Assembly: GCA_010909725.1 (NCBI GenBank) | Contig: JAACMV010000023.1 | Coordinates: 682,001 to 746,000 of the forward strand | Source: Picochlorum sp. 'celeri' | Lineage: Eukaryota > Chlorophyta > Trebouxiophyceae | DNA length: 64,000 nucleotides | Direction of reading: 5' to 3' | In this document: positions 28,356-37,849 of the stretch, one piece after another | Layout of the letters: every line of letters starts with the position of its first letter | Position numbering within the stretch: position 1 is the stretch's first letter | Translations under genes and position numbers: made by a program | Notes under the pieces: model-generated | Seen by the model: the letters and a program-made list of their open reading frames with translations, nothing else | Told to the model about the DNA's origin: nothing | Database searches by the model: none

Positions 28356-30953
28356 ATGCGCACGGTTTGCAGTTTTGAAAGACTGCATGCGCTTGGGCAT
28401 ATTCATTCCAATATGGGGTTTTGTCGGAAATTTATACACGGTTGTTGCCATAGAAATGGCCTGAGGACTGCTGTGCGTTCGACTTCTGAGGCTGGGAGAG
28501 ACCAGTTGGATTTTTCAAATGTTTTGAGTTTCATGTCCTCTGAAGGTATCCAAGGAACCTCATACGATGATACTCGGATTGAAAATGACATTATTATGGA
28601 TATCAAATGCATCGTTTTCGTCAATCGGTGTGCACAGGAGACGATTGTTGTAATTCTACATGAGAAGGACAAGGTGAACCTGAGAAAGTTGGCAGATCGG
28701 TTGCAAGTAAACAGGGATTGCCTATCGATGGCTCCTCGCAATGATTTGGTAAGGCTGGTTGGGTATCCTCAGGGATATGTTCCTCCATTCGGGCACCTGG
28801 ATGGTGTGCGCCGTGTTGTGGATGAGAGGTTGGTCGCCTCATCAGAGGCGCTGGTGAGGTTCGGCGAGGATGGGAGACGCATTCTTCTGCGTCCTGATGA
28901 TTTGGTGATTGAATCGAGCTCTTCATATCGAGCTGATGTGATGGATGTGAGAGATGATGGGGCACTCAAGGCGGCAAATGATGCCTCTCTACTGCACCGT
29001 CTGCCTTGGTCTGGTGGTGATGAAAACACTCTCGTTGACCTGACTGTTTCGGTAGTGAGAAAACGAAAACTGGCAAAGAGGCTATTGTTTGCTACTGTAG
29101 TCCCTGCAGAGAATAATGATAGCACTTCCACTGCGTTCCGGTTCTGGAGAGGTGGTAGAAAAAGCCTTGTGTGGCAGCACCCTGAGTTGGCTCTGCCATG
29201 TGAGCTTCAATGCATCTTTGGCAAGACTTTAGAGAAACGATATGGTAAAGCTGTGATGGAGAAAATTCTCAAGAAAATCGTGAAGGGGGGTTGTGTTCGT
29301 GTGGTGGGGCAGCCAAAGAAGAATGTGAAGAATAGCAATGACACTGTCATAGATCTGGTGATTCATGATGTCAGTTTTGTGTCCCAGCATGGGCGTCTAG
29401 GCGGCAAATCGGCGCCCACTGCAGTTCAGCCTTTCGTTCCTGTGGGAGAACAGACTCCAGCCCCGATTCCTGCATGGGTTGAGAAGAAGAGGATGAGGAG
29501 GAAGAATCAGCGTGACCCAAACATGCCAGTTTATGTAAGTTCTGTGACCAATGTCTACATGGTCACCACTGCTGATGATGTGAAAATGATGGCAGATAAA
29601 CTTGGATACTGTACATGGAAAGAGGGTGGCGGGGTAATCCCTGGCAATTTGGAGGAGGGGAAAATGTTCACGTCATGGTATATGAAGGCATCAAAGGACA
29701 TGTACCCACCTGTGGGATGGAAACCGCATGCGGTAGTTGCGTTGGATGCAGAATGGCGACCTTCTTCAAAAGAATCTGCTTCTCCTGTAAGTTTGTTGCA
29801 AATAGGAACCCAGGATGAGGGAGTCTTTTTAGTTGACATGCTTCGTATCTGTCACATTGACAGACAACAGGACAACAAATTAACAGAGGCGCAGATGCTG
29901 CTTAGTGATTTTTTCGAATACATGTTTGGGAATCATAGGATAGTGAAACTTGGTTTCGGGCTGCGATACGATATCAAGCGGATGGCAGAATCGTACCCAT
30001 GGATGCCCTGTTTTCAAAAGCAGGGCAAGAGTATCAAGCCCATCTTGTCTCACGTGGACGTCCTGATTCTTGCGCGCCTCTCAACCTTTGCACACAGTAA
30101 TATTGGATTGAAAAAAATTGGGTTGAGTTCATTATGCTCCAAAATTCTGCACAAGTATTTGGAAAAGGAGGAGCAATTGAGTGACTGGGGCCAAAGGCCT
30201 CTGACAGATAGTCAAAAGGAGTATGCTGTAGCTGATGTTGCTTGCGTTGTGGACATCTATCAAGCCATTATGAATGAATCACCCGATATACTGAATAGGA
30301 ACAACATGGTGCAATGCGCGGCGAATTTGTTTGATTTGGCCGGAACTAGCAGCCACAGAGTGAGGAATGCAGGCAGCAATGATGGGATATCTTTGTCCCC
30401 CGAGGCAGCATATCGCAAACAGGCACCCAAAAAATTGCCTCTTATTGAAGCTGAATGTCGCTTTGATGATGCGCGACAACAGTGCTTGGGTCAGCATGTG
30501 CCTGGAGGGGGCAAGATGGGCTGTGTACAGATTTGTCTAGGGCCTGAAGAAATTAAATCATACAGAGTCCCACGGGGCGGGGCAATGTTGGAGATGTCCA
30601 ACGCGTTCTTGCTCTTTATAAACGTACCATCGAGAGTGTACCCGAATACATTCGAAATCGGTGAGACTTGCAGGATGAGCTGGTGGAGCAGCCCAGGACA
30701 AACAGAAAAACATCCTCAGATTGAGCGGCTACTGAGTGGTACAAAACGCATCATGCTCTTTTGCAGAAAAGAAAAGGAGCATTATGTCAGCTTGGGTGAA
30801 TTGAAAGTCGATACTGTAGAAGAAATGGAGTCGCCGCAAATAAAGGTACTCTTCAGTCTCGAGGACTGCAACAATAATATTGTTTCAACACAGGTTCATG
30901 ACTATATCCGTGCCGGTGCACCATCGAATGCATCATCGTCGATAGAATCATGA
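28356..30953 (+). CDS. YbaK editing domain - OB fold - DEDDy 3'-5' exonuclease fusion
   Basis: Intronless, 865 residues. Residues ~80-186 match the YbaK/aminoacyl-tRNA deacylase family (VNLRKLADRLQVNR, LVRLVGYPQGYVPPFGH, VVDERLVASSEALVRFG, RRILLRPDDLV). Residues ~225-345 look like an aminoacyl-tRNA-synthetase-type OB fold (LTVSVVRKRKLAKRLLFA, then GGCVRVVGQPKKNVK). Residues ~395-640 are a DEDDy exonuclease of the Mut-7/EXD type: ALDAEW (D464, E466), GFGLRYDIKRM (D539) and YAVADVACVVDIY (Y623, D627). The C-terminal ~200 residues form an unassigned domain (VPRGGAMLEMSNAFLLFINV; LFCRKEKEHYVSLG). The combination suggests a role on tRNA 3' ends, which is inferred. The first ~40 residues may target an organelle. 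Confidence 0.85.
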   Translation: MRTVCSFERLHALGHIHSNMGFCRKFIHGCCHRNGLRTAVRSTSEAGRDQLDFSNVLSFMSSEGIQGTSYDDTRIENDIIMDIKCIVFVNRCAQETIVVILHEKDKVNLRKLADRLQVNRDCLSMAPRNDLVRLVGYPQGYVPPFGHLDGVRRVVDERLVASSEALVRFGEDGRRILLRPDDLVIESSSSYRADVMDVRDDGALKAANDASLLHRLPWSGGDENTLVDLTVSVVRKRKLAKRLLFATVVPAENNDSTSTAFRFWRGGRKSLVWQHPELALPCELQCIFGKTLEKRYGKAVMEKILKKIVKGGCVRVVGQPKKNVKNSNDTVIDLVIHDVSFVSQHGRLGGKSAPTAVQPFVPVGEQTPAPIPAWVEKKRMRRKNQRDPNMPVYVSSVTNVYMVTTADDVKMMADKLGYCTWKEGGGVIPGNLEEGKMFTSWYMKASKDMYPPVGWKPHAVVALDAEWRPSSKESASPVSLLQIGTQDEGVFLVDMLRICHIDRQQDNKLTEAQMLLSDFFEYMFGNHRIVKLGFGLRYDIKRMAESYPWMPCFQKQGKSIKPILSHVDVLILARLSTFAHSNIGLKKIGLSSLCSKILHKYLEKEEQLSDWGQRPLTDSQKEYAVADVACVVDIYQAIMNESPDILNRNNMVQCAANLFDLAGTSSHRVRNAGSNDGISLSPEAAYRKQAPKKLPLIEAECRFDDARQQCLGQHVPGGGKMGCVQICLGPEEIKSYRVPRGGAMLEMSNAFLLFINVPSRVYPNTFEIGETCRMSWWSSPGQTEKHPQIERLLSGTKRIMLFCRKEKEHYVSLGELKVDTVEEMESPQIKVLFSLEDCNNNIVSTQVHDYIRAGAPSNASSSIES

Positions 30954-31141
30954 GGTTCACACTAGATCCAACGCATGAGTGTGGCATCTTTGCAAAGATC
31001 GGAGCATACTCTCCTTGAAATGAAACCTGCCAGTCTCTCAAGCAGAAGGAGGAAATCTGCCGCTTGGGACCGGGTTGGGTTCTTCGTGGGCCGCCCAATG
31101 TCTAATCTGTGTCTTATTCATTACTATTTTTTGAAATTGAA

Positions 31142-33034
31142 ATGACAATGTCTCGGAAAGATCCATCGTCCTTTTCAAATGCCCACCAAGTCGAAATCAA
31201 ACACTCTGATTTTGAAATTCGTGTTGACTTTCACACGAGCGAACTTGAGTGCTATTGCTGTCACTCCTGTACTCTTTTGGATGAATCATGCCGTGAGGTA
31301 ATTTTGGATACCCGGGATTTGTCCGTGACAAAGGCCTTGGTGAATGGCACGGTTGCTGAGTTTAAAACCACGAAACAGACTGCTGCACTGGGCAGTGCTC
31401 TAGCCGTCTCATTGGGACAAAATATGAGTGGAATCTTTCGACTGGAGCTATGGTGGAAAACATCTCCAAATGCTCTGGGTGCCCAATGGCTCTCCAAAGA
31501 GTTGACGCTGGGAAAGAAGCATCCCTTCTTTTTTACACAGTGCCAGGCCATCCATGCTCGCAGTATTTTTCCATGTTTGGATTCCCCGGGAGCCAAATTT
31601 ACGTATAATGCTGCTGTCAAAGTCCCAAAACCTTTGACTGCTGTTATGTCAGGGATATCAACCGACTTGGACCCGACGCCAGGAGAAGAAAAACAGGGGC
31701 TTGTGTATTTGGAGGAAGAGGAGGAGACACACCAGATCTTCAGGTTTAAGCAAGGACGCTGTATATCAAGCTACTTGTTTGCTTTAGCTGTGGGTAATAT
31801 TGCATATAAAGATGTATCGTCTACATCTCGAATATGGGCCGAGCCAGAGCAGTTGGATGCAGCATACAATGAGTTTATTGATATCCCTTCATTCCTGGAG
31901 GAGGCTGAAAAGCTTGCTGGTCCCTACGTTTGGAAGCGATATGACTGTTTGGTATTGCCCCCTAGCTTCCCGTACGGCGGGATGGAGAACCCGAACTTGA
32001 CGTTTGTGACTCCAACCCTGATTGCTGGGGATAAATCCTTGGTCAATGTGATTGCACATGAAATCAGTCACAGCTGGACAGGAAATCTCGTCACGAATAG
32101 AGAATGGAATGGTTTCTGGTTGAACGAAGGGCCTACTGTATTTTTAGAGAGGAAAATCATGTGTGCAATGGAAGGTGGGGATGATGCACTGTTTGATTTC
32201 TTGGCGATTTTAGGGTGGAATGCCCTCGAGTCCACAGTTGAAGCGTTCGGTCCAGACCACAAATACACTCGTTTGGTGCCAGATTTGGATGATGGTGCGG
32301 ATCCGGATGATGCTTTTAGTAAGGTACCGTACGAAAAAGGATTTGCATTCTTATATCATATCGAATCGATGGTGGGAAAGGACAATTTTGCAGAATGGTT
32401 CAGGGCATATTTAAACAAGTTTGCTGATTCTCCACTTACTCCGGACGAATTTAAGCAGCATCTCGTCGAATTTTTCCACGAGAAAAACATCCGCTCAATC
32501 GATGAATTGGACTGGGATGCTTGGTACTATAGTACAGGCATGCCACCTGTGACCAATGTATACGACGATTCTCTTGTGAAGCAGTCAAAAGAGTTGGCTC
32601 GTTCCTGGGCAGACCATGATGGAAAAGGGACAGAAGCACCAATGGGTGGCACTATGGATTCATGGCAATGTCTTCAAATTGTTGCTTTTCTCAACGAATT
32701 ACTGACCTGTGCCAAGGAGTCTCCCCTACAGGTGTCCACACTGAGGGCAATTGAAAAGGCAGAAAAGGTCCTCCAGCCTCGCATCCTCAATGGCGAGATT
32801 AAACTAGGTTGGTACATGATTTGCCTAGAATGTGGAGATGAGAGTATCTTGCCAGAGGTTGAAGATTTCCTCGGCGCACAAGGTAGAATGAAGTATTTGA
32901 AACCATTGTACAGGGCATTGTTTCGATCCTCAGTTCCTAATGCACAGACACATGCTCGGGATTTATTCCAAAAGAACAGCGCTCACTATCACCCGATTGC
33001 AATACATATGTGTTCAGGAGAGGTCGGACTCTAG
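31142..33034 (+). CDS. M1 zinc aminopeptidase, leukotriene A4 hydrolase-like
   Basis: Intronless, 630 residues from ATG (MTMSRKDPSS); the frame extends upstream only with non-ATG codons. The N-terminal beta domain ends in PYGGMENPNLTFVTP, the GxMEN exopeptidase motif. Zinc ligands are H306-E307-x2-H310 in HEISHSWTGNLV and E329 in WLNEGPTVF. The C-terminal region is helical, as in LTA4H and its plant and yeast relatives. The protein likely trims short peptides in the cytosol; epoxide hydrolase activity is known for animal and yeast members but cannot be assumed here. It ends 57 bp from the convergent dCMP deaminase. Confidence 0.92.
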   Translation: MTMSRKDPSSFSNAHQVEIKHSDFEIRVDFHTSELECYCCHSCTLLDESCREVILDTRDLSVTKALVNGTVAEFKTTKQTAALGSALAVSLGQNMSGIFRLELWWKTSPNALGAQWLSKELTLGKKHPFFFTQCQAIHARSIFPCLDSPGAKFTYNAAVKVPKPLTAVMSGISTDLDPTPGEEKQGLVYLEEEEETHQIFRFKQGRCISSYLFALAVGNIAYKDVSSTSRIWAEPEQLDAAYNEFIDIPSFLEEAEKLAGPYVWKRYDCLVLPPSFPYGGMENPNLTFVTPTLIAGDKSLVNVIAHEISHSWTGNLVTNREWNGFWLNEGPTVFLERKIMCAMEGGDDALFDFLAILGWNALESTVEAFGPDHKYTRLVPDLDDGADPDDAFSKVPYEKGFAFLYHIESMVGKDNFAEWFRAYLNKFADSPLTPDEFKQHLVEFFHEKNIRSIDELDWDAWYYSTGMPPVTNVYDDSLVKQSKELARSWADHDGKGTEAPMGGTMDSWQCLQIVAFLNELLTCAKESPLQVSTLRAIEKAEKVLQPRILNGEIKLGWYMICLECGDESILPEVEDFLGAQGRMKYLKPLYRALFRSSVPNAQTHARDLFQKNSAHYHPIAIHMCSGEVGL

Positions 33035-33091
33035 TGGTCATTTCTCACTCAATAAAGAACAGAAGAATAAATAAATACGCAAAGAAAAATC

Positions 33092-34129
33092 CTATGAATC
33101 AAACCGTGTGACAAGAGGCACACCAGAGCAATTATCTAAAAGGTCATCAGCAGAAGATTCCTGAGGCATTTTATGCCCAATGTGATGGAGTCCGATATCA
33201 TTCGTCAAGAGTAATCGAATAGGCCTCTTAAACATGTGCTGGCGAATTTTCACACCAGCAAGTGCCAACAACTTTTTCGATGCAGCATACTGATCGGCCA
33301 GCCTGCACAACAAAAGCAGCATAGCATTACAATCAGTCACCATATATAAGAAATGTAACAGCAAAATATAGCATCACACACGACGCACCGAAATTTTCCC
33401 GTCCCAGGAGTCTCTGCTTTTGGCTGAGCTTTATCCTCGTGGAAAATAATCTCTGCAATTCCAGCTTGAATCATCAGTTTGGCACACTCATTGCAAGGGA
33501 ACATGGTCACATATACTTTTGATCCCACTACAGATGCCCCATTCTTGTTCAGGATAGCATTCATCTCGGCATGGCATACGTAGGGATACTTGGTGTCCAG
33601 CTTGCTTCCATTTCGTGACAACTTGGCCCAGGGCAATTTTGAATCTGGGCACCCTCGGGGAAACCCATTGTATCCGATACCACATATCACATTGTTCTGA
33701 TCCACAATACATGCCCCCACTTGCTTATTAGGATCTTTACTGCGCTGAGAGCTCAGATATGCCACGGCCATGAAATAGTCATCCCAAGACAAGTAACTGC
33801 AATGATCACCGATCTGTTACACCACCATTCTTGGACACCGCATTCAATTAATGGTCAACGTACTCAGATCTAGGTCTTGGATCATAAGGATCTGCTCGAC
33901 GCCCCGACCTACCGCCCTCGCATGAATTTGAATTCGTGCTTGTCGATGCCAACTTGTCAGGAGAATCACAATACGCCGGATTCTCGTACTGAATGGTCAT
34001 AGGTTCATTAGGTTTTCTATTAGAACGAGTATCGCCGTTATATTTTACAATCGCGTACGTCACTGCCGCAGAGGACAGGGCAGCAGCAGCAGCAACAGTC
34101 CCAAACGCTACTAGATTTGACTGTTCCAT
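33092..34129 (-). CDS. dCMP deaminase (plant type, membrane-anchored N-terminus)
   Basis: Three exons: 34129-33864, 33796-33389 and 33302-33092, donors GTACGT and GTGCGT, giving 294 residues. Splicing yields [20 protein letters not shown], which closely matches plant dCMP deaminase. Catalytic/zinc motifs are HAEMNAIL and [10 protein letters not shown]. Residues 7-27 form a single hydrophobic helix ([15 protein letters not shown]), also present in land-plant homologues. The enzyme converts dCMP to dUMP for thymidylate synthesis and is normally regulated by dCTP/dTTP. Exon 2 alone lacks an ATG, so an annotation without exon 1 would be truncated. The C-terminal exon supplies [18 protein letters not shown]. 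Confidence 0.9.
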
Positions 34130-34178
34130 CCAAGCAGATCTTTTACAAGTCCGAATACATTAAAAAAACTGAGGAGAA

Positions 34179-36284
34179 TCAAGGCGATGGTCGGGGTATT
34201 ATTGTTTTCTTTTCTTTATCCCACGAGGCAGCAGTTTTCAAATCCAAATGGGTGTATCTGACAGAGCCAATCAACCTTTCAGGCAGCTCATCTGGCGCTT
34301 GGCCTTCAATAAGGGGCGATAGATCAACTACTAGCGATGTGATTGAATTGACAACGAGCTTTGTGACATTATTTGCCACAGTATTACTCGTAATGTCCAC
34401 ATCCATTTCAAAATAGGAGCAACCCTTTGCCGTTCTCCCTCTAAAATATTTGGAACTGAGTTTTTGCCCAAGCAATACTGGAGTCGTTCCAACGCTTTGT
34501 CTCACAACCCACGAGCCTTTCGCGACCCGAGGAATCAGTTTGAATTTTTTATTACGTCTCTCATCATCTACAGCGTCGTCTCCCTGGACCCACTCTCTGA
34601 AATTCTTAAAAAATGCTCTCAGTGATCCATCAACATCTTCTTCTGGCCAGTTTGCCAGTAATGTATCTATGCTTTCCTCTGTCGGATCCACCGGACAAGT
34701 CCATACAGTAACAAGAGACTGGAGAGGATTATTTGGAAAGACAAGGTTGAGCACGAATGCATACGGGGCATCACAGAATTGCACCGAGGGCAGGTTTGCA
34801 CCCACATGGAACAAGACCTGGTCACTGTCTATCAAATCACTGCTATACAGTTCAAACACGGGTGATCTCGCCTGAACCTTGATCTTATCTTGAAGATACG
34901 TTTTGCCTCTAATTTTGAGAAAATTGAAGCCAGGATACGACCAAAACCGCTTCTCGCAGCACCCTTGCTTTCCAAACACAGAGAGCGATGTTCTGTGAAT
35001 CGTCTCCTGCGTCCTCTGCTTCATCGATGCGGATGATTCCGAGTAATCTATCCACGTTTTAGAAATATGTTCATGTGTTTCTTCTTCGAGCATATCTTCC
35101 TCCTCGTCATGCGAAAGCATCGATGGCATGACAGTAAACCGACTCTGTTCCAACCTATCCCGCAACAGAATGAGACTCATGAGCAATGGCTCCATCACCT
35201 TCATCCGAACATACGCAAACAAGAATGGAAACAGTCGAGAAAATATCCCGCTATTTGTCAACCAGCCTCCAGCATCAGCCTTCACCACCAATGTCACAAG
35301 AGACTCTTGTGACAATTGCTCCTCATGATGGATATACTCATTCCTGAGGGGTGCAATCGTAAACCCTGCCGCAATAACATTGGCCCTCACCCCATGTGTC
35401 TCCGACGCCCCATACAAATCATCTTCAGGAACAGCCTGATACACGATGACATACGTTCCATCATCATCCTTCCTCCACGTCCTCTGCAGGACAGATTCAC
35501 GGGGTGAAAAGAAAGCTCCCATCATGTTTGACAACCCCCATTTGATCTTTACTATCGACGTGAACGTATCAATACGCTTCAACACCTCTACCGAATCTGC
35601 AAACGCCATCGTCCCTCCTACTTTCGAACTCTGATACCCACCAGACAAGAGACTCTTGAGGCATGCCCGAGGAGTTGACCGAATCACCACTGATGACATC
35701 ACCGCAGCATTCCCATCCAAATTATGTTCGCGAGCCTCCGTATAAATCGAAATACCGTTTATATGCAGAAATGTATTCCAAAGATTCTCAGCATCCTGCT
35801 CTTCCCGGGACACTTGCCGCGATACCACCTCTGGCATACAAAACCGTGCCAGCACCTCCTTCCACGCAACAGCCTGGCCTCGATCCTCAAAACACAACCG
35901 CAGTACACTCTTCTTCCAGGGCACACTATCCTCAGAGAAACACATGACGATCGAATACATATCAATGGTATCCTTGGAAGAATCCTGAAGAGTATATCGC
36001 CGTAAACCATGCTCATCGAATGAGACACTGACACTAGAATCCACCTGACACGTCTCCCCTCCACCCGAGTGTTTCTTCTTCGTCCGAACCACCCCAGCAT
36101 CCGTATGAGGCATTAAGACAAGCCTAGCAGTATTCGTTGATGGTTTATGTTCAATTCTTCCATGCTTTCTCTTCACATATCCATCCAATACGTGAGATTC
36201 GGCAAACACTGTTCCTGACACTAATTCGACGAATCCATCGAATCCTCCTCCTTCGCCTAATGGTCTATGATTCGTATCAGTCAT
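34179..36284 (-). CDS. EDR2-like PH-START-DUF1336 lipid-binding protein
   Basis: Intronless, 701 residues. Residues ~10-150 form a PH-like domain with a typical last helix (RGQAVAWKEVLARF). Residues ~170-390 form a START domain (ISIYTEAREH, MSSVVIRSTPRACLKSLL, YVIVYQAVPEDDLYG, GFTIAPL, LVTLVVKADAGGWL). Residues ~460-700 match DUF1336: FWSYPGFNFLKIRGKTYL, LFHVGANLPSVQFCDAPY, FKLIPRVAKGSWVVRQSVG and DVDITSNTVANNVTKLVV. In Arabidopsis, EDR2 negatively regulates defence-linked cell death and binds PI4P. A membrane lipid-transfer or sensing role is inferred here. Confidence 0.9.
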   Translation of the reverse strand: MTDTNHRPLGEGGGFDGFVELVSGTVFAESHVLDGYVKRKHGRIEHKPSTNTARLVLMPHTDAGVVRTKKKHSGGGETCQVDSSVSVSFDEHGLRRYTLQDSSKDTIDMYSIVMCFSEDSVPWKKSVLRLCFEDRGQAVAWKEVLARFCMPEVVSRQVSREEQDAENLWNTFLHINGISIYTEAREHNLDGNAAVMSSVVIRSTPRACLKSLLSGGYQSSKVGGTMAFADSVEVLKRIDTFTSIVKIKWGLSNMMGAFFSPRESVLQRTWRKDDDGTYVIVYQAVPEDDLYGASETHGVRANVIAAGFTIAPLRNEYIHHEEQLSQESLVTLVVKADAGGWLTNSGIFSRLFPFLFAYVRMKVMEPLLMSLILLRDRLEQSRFTVMPSMLSHDEEEDMLEEETHEHISKTWIDYSESSASMKQRTQETIHRTSLSVFGKQGCCEKRFWSYPGFNFLKIRGKTYLQDKIKVQARSPVFELYSSDLIDSDQVLFHVGANLPSVQFCDAPYAFVLNLVFPNNPLQSLVTVWTCPVDPTEESIDTLLANWPEEDVDGSLRAFFKNFREWVQGDDAVDDERRNKKFKLIPRVAKGSWVVRQSVGTTPVLLGQKLSSKYFRGRTAKGCSYFEMDVDITSNTVANNVTKLVVNSITSLVVDLSPLIEGQAPDELPERLIGSVRYTHLDLKTAASWDKEKKTIIPRPSP

Positions 36285-36374
36285 CTATCTATTCAACATT
36301 GAATATATATGTAATAAAAAATATGTCAGTCTTGACGCAATGCAGGGATTTTATGACTTCAGTCAGGACAGTTC

Positions 36375-37621
36375 TCATGACTTCATGACACCAATGTATG
36401 GGAGCGATCGATAATGTTGATCATAATCTAATCCATAGCCTACGACAAACTTGTCTTCAATCTCAAAGGCCAGCCAGTCGGGTTCAAATGGTACTTCTCG
36501 CCTCGATGGCTTGGACAGGAGGCTGACGAGTTTGACAGAGGCTGGGTTGTGTTGTTGGAAATAGGCAGTCAATGCCTGTCCAGTGAGACCTGAATCTACA
36601 ATATCTTCAACCTACATATGGATACATACAGTTGTTGAGTCGTATGATGGTATACACAAACAGTATCACCACATGTTTTTTGGTGCGTGACAAAGAAACA
36701 TTTTTTCCTCTCTGTGTGTGTAGCCCGGCAAATAGTGAACACGTGCTGTGGGATGGCAGCTCGTATCCGTGGGTAAAGGCACGGTTGTCAGCCGGATACA
36801 AGAGTATACTCTTGTATCGATCGATGTAGGCAACGGAAGCAGAGGGTATACTCATAATGGTGGAATATACCACAGGCATTGTGTTGCCATGACAGCAGAG
36901 AGAATCTCACCACACACTTGTTGTACAACAAGAAGAAGGTATAGATGGGGGTAGAATAGACACGAGACATCCACACGTACCAATAAAATATGTCTACCTT
37001 TAATATCGTCGTCAGATAGTGTGGACATGGTGATGGACACCTGTCCAGACGTGGTTGTCCCACTTCCATAACTGGATGCTCTAATGAATTCCAAACGCAT
37101 GTTGGGTGGAACCGGTTGCATGCATCTCACTAAATCAGACATGAATATGGTGGATCCTTTGAGCGTCTACACATCAGCAAACGTATATATATACATGGTA
37201 TCAGCCTGAAGAATGAATGCATCCAGTAATATTGTGTATACACAATATTACTAATAACAAGATGAAGGACGTACGGCGACAACCAGGGGTTCCTTATCCG
37301 CATATTCTTTCGCAAGCTCTCTGTAAGTACACAACCATACACATATATGAGTAGGCGATGCCAAGAGGATCAATAGCATATCCTTCTGTGTCTTTCGTTG
37401 ACATGCATGCATGCCTGCCAGAGAATGTTTTATTTTATTTTCTCGTTCAACGCGCATGCCTGTTGCTACCGCATGGATATCGATGTCGATTTCTACTTAA
37501 AATAAACCCAGTATAATCTACTACTTCCAGGTCATTCAACAGTCTCGCACCTCCCAAGCTCTGTCACACGAAAAGAAAGTTCCTCCTCTGAGAGCAATAT
37601 ATCACTCAGATCAGGATGCAT
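36375..37621 (-). CDS. HPRT: Hypoxanthine-guanine phosphoribosyltransferase
   Basis: Four exons: 37621-37551, 37320-37275, 37166-36981 and 36611-36375, giving 179 residues. Donors are GTGCGA, GTACGT and GTACGT; acceptors CTTACAG, GTGTAG and TATGTAG. The assembled protein reads through ILLSEEELSFRVTELGR, ELAKEYADKEPLVVATLKGS and TIFMSDLVR, the PRPP loop VEDIVDSGLTG, and the end FVVGYGLDYDQHYRSLPYIG. All are hallmarks of bacterial-length HPRT. It salvages hypoxanthine and guanine to IMP and GMP with PRPP. Introns of 230, 108 and 369 bp are long for this window, and two of them contain perfect palindromes (reported separately). Confidence 0.9.
36612..36980 (-). other. Long HPRT intron 3 with two perfect palindromes
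   Basis: 369-bp phase-0 intron (GTACGT...ATGTAG). It holds a 24-bp perfect palindrome at 36795-36818 (half-site GATACAAGAGTA) and a 16-bp one at 36917-36932 (half-site CTTGTTGT). The proteins of other organisms are continuous across this point, so no hidden exon is expected. Confidence 0.7.
37167..37274 (-). other. HPRT intron 2 with 26-bp palindrome
   Basis: 108-bp phase-0 intron (GTACGT...GTGTAG). Positions 37226-37251 are a perfect 26-bp palindrome, half-site GTAATATTGTGTA. Confidence 0.7.
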
Positions 37622-37849
37622 TGTGATATCCTTATTATTATTTCATCACGTTATTAGGCATTTGTTTGTGAAGTAAGGCATGGTTGAATGAATACGAGTA
37701 GGTCTTGAGCGCATCCTATTCCGTAATAGAAGAGTTTAAACACGTATTAATGTATCTAAATACGACATGCATGCATTCTTGTGGCACTCCACGGCAATAC
37801 GCGTGAGCATTAATAATTACGTATTTGTATTCATAAAATTGTATTTATC

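Noticed and set aside
36612..36980. Hidden exon inside the long HPRT intron
   Set aside because: Flanking residues (HILL/VEDIVDSG) are adjacent in other HPRTs, so no extra exon is expected.
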